From contig CM072886.1 of NCBI GenBank assembly GCA_037013685.1, positions 73,125,859-73,189,858 on the forward strand: a stretch of DNA of 64,000 bases. Reading direction: 5' to 3'. This stretch comes from Acridotheres tristis (Eukaryota > Chordata > Aves > Passeriformes > Sturnidae). Shown piece after piece: positions 1 through 11,085 of this stretch; position 1 is the first letter of the stretch, and each line of letters opens with the position of its first letter. Position numbers and translations under genes: made by a program. The notes below the pieces were generated by a model that saw nothing but the letters and a program-made list of their open reading frames with translations, did not search any database and had not been told where the DNA came from.

Positions 1-3000
1 TTCATACTTCTTTTGCATATCTTTCTCCTATCTGTGAAATGATGCCTAAAAATATTCTTATTCTTACAAAAATATTCATACATGTACAGATATAGATATA
101 TGCACTCTTATATACTCTTCTGCATAATAACACTATATTTTATTTTAACTTATTTGTTTAAAAAACTTTAATCAACTTTATTTATTTAAAATAAAACACT
201 ATGTTGTGTTTTAAATTTCTAGCCTTACGATGTAACTCTTATCTCTGTACGTATTGGCAAAAAAAGCTACATCCCTACAACTACCTCCCCTTTTGTTACA
301 TAAGGAAGTGTTAAGAATTTGACCAGTAGGATTCTGTACAATCTGTACTATTCTGTATGGACTTTTAGCTAGAAGATAAAGCTTCTAGAGGTGAAATATT
401 AGTGTTTCAGGAAGACTAATTGACATCTGTGAAAATCCAACCTCACTGAGTAGTGACAGACTTGAAATTATTAAAAATCCAACAAAGACGAAAACTTGCA
501 GTGAAGTCTTGTCACTCACACTTCACTCTAGAGGGTTAAATGAAAATATTCAGTGTTTTAGTGGTGCAGGAGCAGGTAAACCCACACTGTATCTATTAGA
601 GACTGCCAAAGATATGTTAATTGGTGTAATAAGTCTCTGTATACAGCTTTTGAAGTATTGAGAACAAGTAGAATAAATTGAATCACGTAGAAACTTACCA
701 CTTATTTTATGAAGAATTTGTCACAGAGAGTGATTCAGTGGTACTCTGTGAAGAAGAAGGTTATTCTAAGATATCTTTAATAAAAAAAATATTGGGCTTA
801 CACAGAGGATATCTAGGAGACCAGTGTATATAATAGACACTAGAACTTTAGCAGCTATTCTGGACTATAAATATAGAGGTAGATGTATAGCAGAAGAGCA
901 TTTAGCCTACAGAAAGGCTGCAGTGATATAAGCTCAGTTTTCAATCTATCTGGCAGCTAGCCTTGAGCTGTGATTAGTTTTAAGATTTCCAGTAAAACTG
1001 GGCAAATTAAGTACAGAAAAATGACTCCAAAAATCAATGAGAAAGTTATCCCAGCCAATGGCCTTACCTGCAGACTTTCTTACCACATTCAGTGACTTTT
1101 GCACCAATAAGTCCTGCATCAAAAATGCTTTTCTATGCTGACCTTCATCAGAACATATGTAAGGGCTGTTCTTTCATCAAGAAAGTCTACAGCTTTTGAA
1201 AAATAATTCTGAATATAATTAATGAAGAAATTTAATCTAAAAATGAGCATTAAAGCACAAAATGGTCAAAGCATTTTGATGTCTCACGCTGACCAGTTTC
1301 AAAGCAGTTTAGTACCTACAGAGAAGGGTTTGTACAGGTACCTTCTAGCTCAGAGTAAATGGGAAGCGGATCACTTAATGAAACTATTTTGAAAAATTGA
1401 TCCCTAGATTAGTTTAGGTAGCAGAAACTACCTGTAAAATAGACACATGGTGTATTTTACCCTTAGAAAACCTGGTATCAAAGTTGTATGTATAGAATTC
1501 TGAAGCAGATTGAAAGAAAACAAGCATCTTTACTGCTTGAGAATTATGCTACTGTCAGTACCCGAACTAACTTGATTAGACAATCATCTTGAAATTTACG
1601 TTACAGCCTGTAATATCAAAACCATAGCATATAGATGAGGTCCCAGTCTTACAACACCATGAACTAAATGGTGCATTTTCTAGATCTGCTTTCTCTTATT
1701 CTGAGACATTATCTTGGAAATTCTCACCTATGAGCAAATTGACTAATCAATAAACCATCTATCTGAAAGCAGAAGCAAAAATAACTCAATTACATAGATT
1801 TTACTGATAACTACTTCTCTATTCGTGCATGAAACAAATATTATGCACTATAAAATGATGGTAATATGTTTTATATTTGCTTGAAGAACTGATAACATTT
1901 TTAGCAAAACATTGATCTTCTGTCATTATATAATGCAAAAATTCACAGTGCCATACCTATGCACATTGAACAGAAAAATTCAAAGGAATAGTGTTTTGTT
2001 ACCAACCATTGTCTGTCATACAAGTATCACATATTGAAATGCAATCCTCATTACTTCTGTATGCAATCACTGTTCCTAAACAAAGCCATGAGATTTTGTA
2101 TGTACATCTGCTTTATTCATTCACATAAACACAAACATAAATAGTAATTATTGTATCTGACTTGTGGCTAATACTAGCAGTGTGACTAGCACTATGACCA
2201 CAGGGCTTTAATCATGGATACTTATCTCTTCTCATTAAAAACAGCACAATGTGACCCTATCTTACCACAGCATGGTATAAAGACCAAGAGGAGCATAAAG
2301 ACGGAAGAAGGAACTTGATGTTTTTTTATGTTACTGGTATAATAAGCAAGAGCTATTTTGAATCAAAAGTGAATTTAAAAGCCTTTTTTTTTTTATTTGG
2401 CAAGCCAGATTGTGCCTTATAACAAATCATATAATCATATATGATATGTATTGATAGTGGTGGTATAATATTTGCTGACATAAACAAAGTGCACTACTGA
2501 ATCATCTCTCAGGAGGTATTGCACAGCAGCCTGAACTAATCCCTCAGTTACAGGCTGCCTTCCTTCCTCTACTCTGAAAATAGTTCACTAAAGCACCTGC
2601 CTGATACCACAGTGGAAATGACATTACATAAAATTGAACTAAGATCTTTTGACTGCTTAAGTGGTGAGGATTTTCAGTGTCTACACCATCAGTTGATTGA
2701 GCCCTGCAATTACAGCCACTTGAATTGTCATGTTTGATCACAAAATACATGCCCCATCTTTTAAGTGTTAAGCCAAGGCACCCAGATGTGAGCATTTGCC
2801 TTCACACATATGTGAACTTACCCTTCAGCCAACTCACATTCACATTAATGTGACTGCAAGTAACATGACTCCTCCTTGGATACTCTCACTTTCTCACCAG
2901 GCCTAAATACATTTTCTTTCTTACTCTAGGGGCCCCTAAGCAGGAGTTACGTTAAGGATACTCCAGATGGAGTAGTCATTGCAGCCTTAAGAACAGGGAA

Positions 3001-4023
3001 AGCCCTGTCTCACTCTCTGTATACCAGAATCATCACTAGACTAGCAGAACAACACCTCCTTCCCATTTTAGATTTTAATGAAAAGTTTTCTATTTTTTAT
3101 TATTTTTCAATAACACACTGAGATTTTATTGCATGTCCTGCTTGCAATTCATATCTTAATTGGCTTTCAAATTGCCTGTTGTCAGAGGAATCTTCTGCTT
3201 TGCCAGAATTGTTGATTTGAGTTCAGGCTAAGGCTTTCTTTGTGCTGTGTTTATGATTGCTTTCCAGAACCTATTCCCCCCCAATTTCTTTGCAAAATCC
3301 TCAAATTTGCAGATACATTTACTCCTTCAGATATTTTGATAGTTCTAAGTAGTGTATATATTTGACATTATGCAATTGTCTTCAATTATCTGTTTCAGTT
3401 TTAAAAGTTTTTAAATTGCCCCTATGAAAGTGCACTGTCAACAGAGACTAGCAATAAAGATAATTCTGAGAATAGCAGACCCCAAAATTATGATGACGAG
3501 GTTTGTTAATTACTGAAGTGGAATTAGAGTGTATAATTAAGATTAAATTATCCAGTTCATAGACTGAGAATGTCAGAATATGGCTCTTCGAATACATCAC
3601 TCATCTATTCTGTAATTCTTTTCCCCTAATTTTATAGCATATTAGTTGTCTCAGTAAATATCACCTGTGAGCTGAAAACTTTTTCACCTAAAGAAATTAT
3701 TTATAAAAATTAAATTCATTTCTGTTATGATAGTTAAATTCCTTAGAATCATCTGGAAATTGCATGCTAATGCTGAGAACACTTGAAAGATTTCAGGCTT
3801 TTTCAGAGCCATTAGCAATATTGCCTTATTAAATACCTTGCCTCACACAGGTGTGAAGGAACTACGTTATACATCAGCTTTGAATTATTGTACATTTTAA
3901 AACTTTGCTCAATATTGGAGAGAAAAATAAAAACGTTTTTCAAATTATGAGAATGGACCATCATACTTTGTTTAGCATGCAAAAATATTGCTGCCCTCTA
4001 CCACTGGCAGCCGAAGTTGTTAA
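1..4023. other. AT-rich noncoding stretch
   Basis: I see no gene or recognisable mobile element here. The sequence is AT-rich with scattered short A and T runs. The only sizeable open frame (2544-2795, minus) has no domain I recognise and a composition typical of chance frames in such DNA. Confidence 0.6.
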
Positions 4024-4230
4024 TGTGGTGGGATGACCTCGGTCTGCAAGACCCCACTCAGATTCTCTCTCAGTCCCCCTCCTCTAGGGAGGACCAGGGA
4101 AACGGAAAAGCTTGTTGGTCGAGATGAGGACAGAGACATCACTGGCCAGTTATTTTGATGGAGCAAAGAAGACTCAACTTAGGGAAAAGTAATTAAATAT
4201 ATTGCCCATCAAAATAGAGTTAGATGTTTC
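4024..4230 (-). mobile_element. ERV LTR fragment, 3' end (family B-like)
   Basis: Read on the minus strand, the fragment ends with a block resembling the 3' ends of the LTRs at 18110-18247 and 44380-44503: a tract like 'ccttatctc.acc', then a pyrimidine-rich 'ctctcc..tgtcc' tract, then a 'gtca.cccaccac' terminus. Only the U5-side part is present; the rest of the LTR was lost or is too diverged to see. It lies about 115 bp from a CR1 fragment in the same orientation. Assignment to an avian ERVL-type LTR rests on pattern recognition, not alignment. Confidence 0.6.
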
Positions 4231-4344
4231 ACAATAATTTCACAACTATCCTTTGCTGAAAAAGGAGAGAGGCTAGGATGCGAAGTATAGAACTATAAGA
4301 GTAATTTGATTCATGTGCATGAGGTGTCCTATTCATATTGGATT

Positions 4345-5048
4345 ATTAGTTTGCTCCAAAGCCTTCTCTTCTCCAGGTCAAAAAATTACAGTTTTCTCAG
4401 CCTTTCTTCATAGGACACAAGCTCCATCCATTTAATCACCTCGGTGGGCCCTCATCTAGCCTTGTTCCAACAGGTCAATATTTTTCCTGTGCTGGGCCCC
4501 CAGAGCTGGATGCAGCACTGCAGGTGGGGTGTCACCAGAGCAGAGCAGAGGGGCAGAATCCTCTTCCTCACCCTGCTGCTCACATTGCTCTTGGTACATT
4601 CCAGGACACGTTTGGCTTTGTGGGCTGTGAGTGCACATGGCTGGGGCTGGGTCATGTCCAGCTTTTCATCTACTAGCACCCCCGAGACCTCAGCAGGGCT
4701 GCTCTCCATCTCTTCATCCCCCAGCCTGTGTTGATTCCATCAGAGGATGGGGTACAGTTTGGTCATCCTTTCTTTTCTGACCCATGTACTTACAGAATCC
4801 CTTCTTGTTATTCTTCATATCCATTGCCGAGTTCTATTCCATCTGTGTCTTGGCTTCCGTGATTCCATTCCTACACATTCAAGTTTGTACTTTCCACAGG
4901 TAACCTGTCCCTGCTTCCACTGACATATCTTTCTTTCTTCTCAGTTTGAGCAGCTGCCATTGCTCAACCATTTCAGTTTCCTGCCTGCCTTGGTTGATTT
5001 CTTACACACGGGGATGGACAGCTCTTGCACTCTAGGCATCCTTAATTT
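4345..5048 (-). mobile_element. CR1 LINE fragment with RT core deleted
   Basis: Translated on the minus strand, 5048-4740 gives a degraded form of the CR1 ORF2 linker between endonuclease and RT; the local peptide reads GQKRK near 4780. The sequence then passes directly, near 4736, into the ORF2 C-terminal part: GDEEMESSPAE, then LDMTQ, LTAHKAKRVLECTKS, LPLCSALVTPHLQCC and IQLWGP. In an intact CR1 these two parts are separated by the RT palm, so the palm is missing. Stops and frameshifts show it is dead. The end nearest the 3' UTR, around 4345, still reads 'ctccag' plus a GA-rich segment typical of CR1. The open frames at 4444-4734 on either strand are by-products of this repeat. Confidence 0.88.
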
Positions 5049-8000
5049 TAGTTAAGTGTCTTTATTTGTAAAAAATTATGCATCTTGAAATATTTTTGTA
5101 CATTAATAATTTTCCTTTTTGCTGTTTATCTGTACATCCTTTTCCCCTTTGCATATTGGTAGGTAAGACTAAACTCACCACATGCTACATATGAAGTTCT
5201 TCATACGTGTGTGAACAGCCTTACTGATTTCAGTAGAACAGCTTATCTCTGTAAAATGTCCTGTATGTATGAACTTTTAAGCCCAAGTATTTGTATTTGG
5301 ATTCCACATAGGAAGAAAATAAATCAAAGGAAAATTAATTATTTCTTTAATATTTCCCACAGTTTGAAGGAAAATGGTTTCCTTTGCAATGCATACTCTG
5401 AAATCATGACAGTAGTTCCTTAGGCATATAAACCCTCATGTCTCCTTAAACTTGCACTCTGTAATTGTGGTAATTTAAAAAAACCTGGGCAATGATTTCT
5501 GTATATAATCAACAAATTGAACCACAATACTATGATTTATCACGATTGATGCTTTAGGAGAGATGTTTGCAAGTGGAAATATAAAAAACTCTAGGATACA
5601 TAAAATTAGTCTTTATGACATAAAATTAGTCTTTATGATCAGTTCTCTCTTTTTGTGTGTCAGATCTTAGTGACAATTGCAGCTACATTCCTTAGAAACA
5701 TAGTCTGTAACATTTTTGCCTGAAAAATGAAAAATTAAAACTTTACAGAGGCCTCAACTCTGTTTTTAAAAAGTCTCACTAAGTAGATGGTTATACACTT
5801 TGGGATTGTATCTTTCCTGATGGATTGCAAACACAATTAATCGACCTAAGAAATGTTTCAAGTATCTGTAGTAATTTTCATCAGTTGAAGGATTCAGAGG
5901 TACTTCATGGATAAACTTGTTTCCCTTCTGTATTTTAATTGTGCACTAATAATGTGTTAGTTTATAATCTAGGGATAATTTCCATAATTGATTTTTTAGA
6001 GTTGCAGCCATTCCACATCCAAAACATCAGATGTTTTTAGAAAAAAAAAAATCCAATTACAGAAAACATCTTCTGCACCATATTTGATTTTTCTTAAACA
6101 ATCAAATGATAATCAGATAATGTTTAAGCTTTATTGAGTGATTCACCACCCATCCCCCCCCCAGTAATCTTTCAGTGCTCATCCACAATAACTTATGGAG
6201 AAAATGCTATTTGGATTGATAGTGGTTTTAATCCTTATTTTGTAAGCCAAATTGCTTATTTTACCTTTGTGCACTAAGTAATATACTTGAAAATGCAGAA
6301 ATCTCTATAATTTACTAAGTTAATGGCTTTTTCCACTCCACATGATTTTCTGCAGGAAATAGAAGACTTAAGTATGGCATCTCATGATGCTGGCTTAACT
6401 TCCAGATAGCCTGCTTTCAACCCTGATTTTTTTAAGATCTATTACATCCTCTTTTTGAATTCATCCTGCACAACATGACTAACCTTATGGAAAACTGTGT
6501 AAGGAAAATAAGATCCTGTTTAAGTATCTGCCTGTTTTTGACTCAGTAGTCAGCTATACAAGCATAGCTAAGTTTTGAGGGCTATGACTTGCTGAAAAAC
6601 TAAAAGGAGCATATAAATATCAGTTGTGACATTCGCATTTTTCCACAATCCAGTGATCTTCTCCAGTTGTCCTACTCTTCCACCATGGAATATATGAATT
6701 CTGTGACAGTCATAATAAAAGGAAAAGTGCCCTTCCTTACACTAGCTCTGGGCTTTTTGTTCACAGAAGATGGAACTGGGAAGAGATGACTGGTTGGCCT
6801 AAAAGGTAAAGCATTTTCTACAACACTGGATGTTGCAAAAGGCATGGAGCCAAAACATGAGCATTCTGGAAGAAAAGCGTGAGAAGAGATTCTGTGAAGA
6901 GAGAGGGAAAACAGATAAACAAAACCATATAAAAACCTCACTTTAAATGGAATTTTTTTAAAATCTGCCCAAAGACTAAGATAATTGAATGGCAATTACT
7001 TGTTTCAGTTTGGCTGGAATACACCACTCTTAAAGATTACCTAAACAATTATTTAACTGTAATAGTCAGTCAGATGTAGACATAGAATTCTTTGCAGCAG
7101 TATTCCAATACTACTCTAAATAGAAGTTTTGAGAGGGGGTTTATTTTGCCCTGAAATTTATCTCATTGTTAACTATTAGTTTCAAGGGAAAGCATTTCCA
7201 GATATAATAGGTTTTAAGAGATGTTAACCTTTTTATTTTTAGATATATGACAATACAGAAATGTGACAACTTATGTCTATTTCAATAATATATGCAAGTA
7301 TAGCAATCTACCCAAATGAATATCTAGCTATTGTGTCTCATGAGAAGAACATTAACCTTTGTCTTCCTGTGTCTTACTGGAAGAAAAGTAAATATTGACC
7401 CCCTCAGTTAATGCCTGTAAACTAGTAAATGCTCCCTAGAACACTATATCAATGCCACTAGCCAGCTAAACTAGTAGTACAGAATCTTGGACAAACATCT
7501 GTATCACCAATTTCAAACATCTACTTCATATTGAGTAATGTATTTTTGTGTATATAAAAGTCCATAGCCAATATTTCATCTGCCTGTTTGAGAAGTGTAT
7601 TAGAGTGACAAAATTTCTGAAAATTAGTTTTTTTAAAAAGGCATATGTGCTACAGAATTAAATTTTCTTAACTTCTGAGTTGTTTCCAAATGCAGTTTCA
7701 ATTAAATTCTCTGGTTTAGGTATATAATACTTTTAAAACCACGGGAGAAATCTGTCATCATAATCTTTGTTTGTAACTGTTGAATACAAACAAGGAAACA
7801 AACAAGCCATCCTGAAAATGGTGATCATGACCTGAACTCTAGTGAAGTTAAATAATAACAGGTGTCCTTACATTTGGAAGTAAGTTTGGATTTAGAGTAA
7901 ATTATCTCAAAGTTTACACCTGCAAAAGAGATCCCAGCCAAAATCCTAACCCATTTTTTGTGAAGCCTAAGTTAGTAAATGACTGCATCCTGAAATTTAA

Positions 8001-9411
8001 GAGACCAGTCACACTTCCAGCTTCATCCGTCTAAAAGGTTTATATAACTGGTCTGTGATAGATAGACTTCACTGAAATTCTATAATCTCTAAAAAGTATA
8101 TTTTTTGCATCCTAACTGTTCTAAAGCTTTTACTTCTATAAAAACAGTATGTGCACTTTGAAATATGATTTCTTCAACCAGATTTTTGCTACTGAACGTT
8201 TGATTGAGACACGAGTTTCTTCAGACTCACAGACTACTAAATAACTGATTTCTGTACAGCAGTGCCTTAGCTGGATTACCTCAACGTGATTCCTGCTTTA
8301 CTTTGACATATTTTTATGGTAGTTATTTTTTGGCTAGTAATCAAGTTTTAAACTGCTTTCCAGAAACAGTGCTCTTATAATAAAGTTCAGTTTTTCAAAT
8401 CTCTGCAGCGTATGACTTTATTTCCTAAAAAAAAATTAATCTTAAGGATGTTTTTTTAAGTCTTGACTTCATAATTATTATGAAAATTTTTGTCATTTTG
8501 TCGTGTATTTTATAGTGCCCATATTTGACTTTCCTATTAAATCAGCCCTACCCTGCTCTTTTCCTGTCATTATTTGAGCCATGCAACTTACTGTTGTTTT
8601 CCAGAATCATTTGGCATCTCAGGATAAATGAACAATTTTGTTGGGGTTTTACAGACTGCACGTGGCTGGGAGCTTATAAATTGAACACCTTGGACTGTGA
8701 AGTGTATTCTTTAAGCGTGGCTTCTGAAGGACTACTCAGAGTTTGGTATCATTTCATTATAACTGAATAGAAACCTTTGCCAGTGAGCTGAGTGTTGTAG
8801 CCAGCATTATTGACACAGGGATATGCATATTATAAATTGCAACTGAAAGCAATTGTTCCTTGCTTTTAAGTGTTGGAAAATGGATATTAGATTTCCTCAT
8901 GAAAAAGAATAAGAGAATGAAGAAGATGCAATGGTTAAAAGCAACATTCTAAGGATGAAGAGTTCCTTTGAGGACAGTCACTTGTCAAAGAAACAGTAGT
9001 AGTGTGGCTATAGCATTATGCAGCTGTAGGGTTTTGGTGGGACAGGGACAGATGGGGACAGGGTAGAGTATTTGTTAATGACTTGGGCTTGATTCTGCCT
9101 TCAGTGTTGTACCATAGGGCATTTTTTTGGATGGAGCTAATCAACATAAAGATGGGAAAGTAAAATCTATGAGCATTATTTTTCCCTCTTGTTCATCTAG
9201 GTGATATCTTTACCAGAAATTAGGCAAATCATATGTTTTCATTCCACATATGTCACTTTGAAGTTACAGTTATTGATCCCCTTTAGAGGAAAAGATTGTT
9301 CTATATTGAAAACTGCATTCCTTTGGAAAAAATGGGGCTTTTTTTGAATATAACAAACAATATAGCTGAAGTTTGGCAAGAAAATACATAAAATAGAAAC
9401 TTGTCAATGGG

Positions 9412-9413
<2 letters not shown>
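5049..9413. other. AT-rich noncoding stretch
   Basis: Apart from the 20-bp tandem duplication annotated separately, I recognise nothing here. Open frames such as 6672-6995 (minus, 107 codons) and 8525-8770 (plus) show no known domain and no conserved-looking structure. Confidence 0.55.
5598..5637. repeat. Perfect 20-bp tandem duplication
   Basis: The 20-mer acataaaattagtctttatg occurs twice back to back with no mismatch. Because the copies are identical the duplication looks recent, for example from replication slippage. Confidence 0.95.

Positions 9414-9440
<27 letters not shown>
9414..9440. repeat. (AT)n microsatellite plus T run
   Basis: An alternating AT tract (9414-9430) runs straight into ten T residues (9431-9440). 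Its length is likely to vary between individuals. Confidence 0.95.
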
Positions 9441-9442
<2 letters not shown>

Positions 9443-9839
9443 AATTAAAAAAGCCAATGTTTTTAAAAACCTTATATCAAATGCAAGAAAAGTCTTAATC
9501 ATAAAAGAGAGTTCTAATCCAGACTGAGTTTTTTTATATTACACACTGAGGTTCTGAGTAATTTTTAGGCAAGTTAAAGTCCTTTGAAAATATTTTCACA
9601 CCTGAAGTGCTGACATAATCTTAAATACAGCAGTGTGATCATACAATAATACATTTTTTAAAAAATCAAATCATTGATCTCAACAAAACAGAAATAAGTA
9701 AAAATCATTTATCTGTACTTGCATTTCCTAAAGGGATATCTAAATTTTGGCTGCTGCCAAAGTGCACTATTTTCCTTAAGATTTACTCTGCATAAAGGAA
9801 TCTGAAGATTTTGTTTTGTTTTGTTTTAAGTAATTGTGC

Positions 9840-10327
9840 TCAGTTTCTACTAAGAGCATTGCATATTAGCCTGTCAAGAAAAAAAACATCACCTAGCAGG
9901 TCCAGGTATCTTTCTAACTTTCTTTTATGAGTTTCTGCCAATGTGCATATGTCATTAAGGCAGACCATTCTGATGTAGTCATGTCGATGTGTCTGCTTGT
10001 GCACTGCACAATTATGTTGCTGAGTGTATATCAGACTTCTGATTTCATGAGTAGCACAAAAATTTACATATAAAGTGGCTTCTTTCCTGCTCACCTTGGT
10101 GATAAGTGTTACATTTTTAGCACACAGCAGTTTGTTTAAAATTTGCTTCCCGTTCTCAGGATACATTTTCCTGCAAGGTATCTTATTTCTTCAGATGACG
10201 AAGGACAAGACATTACGTGTGCTGAGTATTTTAGAACTACTTTTTCTAAGTCATTGGTTTGGTTTACCATTATACCCTTCTCTATTTCTGTGTAGAGCTG
10301 AAAGAATTCTCCCTTATATTCTGACAT
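9840..10327 (-). other. Overlapping protein-like open frames, unidentified
   Basis: On the minus strand a 63-codon frame (10327-10136) overlaps a 108-codon frame (10166-9840) by 31 bases, so about 490 bp is open with one change of frame. The peptides look more protein-like than other open frames in the window, with balanced charge and helical stretches such as NDLEKVVLKYSA and LAETHKRKLERYLDLLGD. I do not recognise a family. A splice-donor-like site (caag|gtgagc, about 10105-10096 on the minus strand) and an acceptor-like tract (gttttttttcttgacag, near 9870) also occur. The first frame is preceded closely by an in-frame stop. It could be a decayed exon, a processed pseudogene, or chance; chance frames of this size are expected in AT-rich DNA, and longer ones exist here. 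A coding role is not supported. Confidence 0.2.
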
Positions 10328-10515
10328 AAGGATGTATCATTTTGAAGTAGGACAACCAGATCTCAGGCAAGAACCACGCAGTTGCAAACACAGGGGCGTC
10401 TAACAGCCCAGTGACTTGAAGCATGCAGAATTATACTTTACTACAGGTAATGACAGAAGAAGGATTAAACTGAAATCTACTGTTTTCTTGGGATGTTTGA
10501 GGTGCAATGCATTCT

Positions 10516-11085
10516 TGTGGTTTAACTGCAGCCAGCAGCCAAGACCCACTCACTCCCCCACCAGGATTGAAAATAGATCAGAAGGGTAAAGCTGCAGAAC
10601 TCAAAGGTTGAGATAAAGACAGTTTAAGACAGAAAGCAAAAGTCATGCACACAAGCAAAGCAAAACCAGGAATTAACTTATGGCTTCCCAAGGGCAGGCA
10701 GGTGTTCAGCCATCTCCATGAGAGCAGGGCCCCATCATGTGTAACAGTGACTTGGGGAGACAAACACCATCACTCCAAATGTCCCCCCATTCCTCCTACT
10801 CTCCCCCCACTTTATATACCGAGCATGAGTTCATATGGTCTGGAACATCCCTTTGGTCCATTTGGGTTACTTGTTCTGGCTGTGCCTCTTCCCACCTCCT
10901 AAGCACCCAAAAATTCCTCATCACTATGGCAGTGTGAAAAGCAGAAAAGGCCTTGACTCTGTATATGTCCTGCCCAGCAATAACAAAATCATCTCTGTAT
11001 TATCAACTCTGTGTTCAGCATAAAACACAGCCCCATAGCAGCCATTGTGAAACGAGTTAACTCTATCCCACTCAAAACCAGCGCA
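10516..11085 (-). mobile_element. ERV LTR, family A (solo)
   Basis: This 570-bp solo LTR has TG...CA ends (tgtggtttaac ... accagcgca). On the minus strand it carries 'gatagagttaa' near the 5' end, a 'ctgtgttttatgctgaacac' segment, 'ccaagg.ctttt', a TATA box (ggtatataaag, about 10819-10809), and a 'cttatctcaacc'-like segment toward the 3' end. It is clearly related to the LTR at 58831-59417 in the same orientation, and more distantly to the plus-strand copies at 30103 and 54419. No internal ERV sequence adjoins it, so it is a solo LTR. I could not find a matching target duplication at its edges. The open frames at 10578-11023 are parts of it, not genes. Confidence 0.85.

Noticed and set aside
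6672..6995. 107-codon minus-strand open frame
   Set aside because: No domain, no neighbouring frame or splice context, and a composition like other chance frames here.
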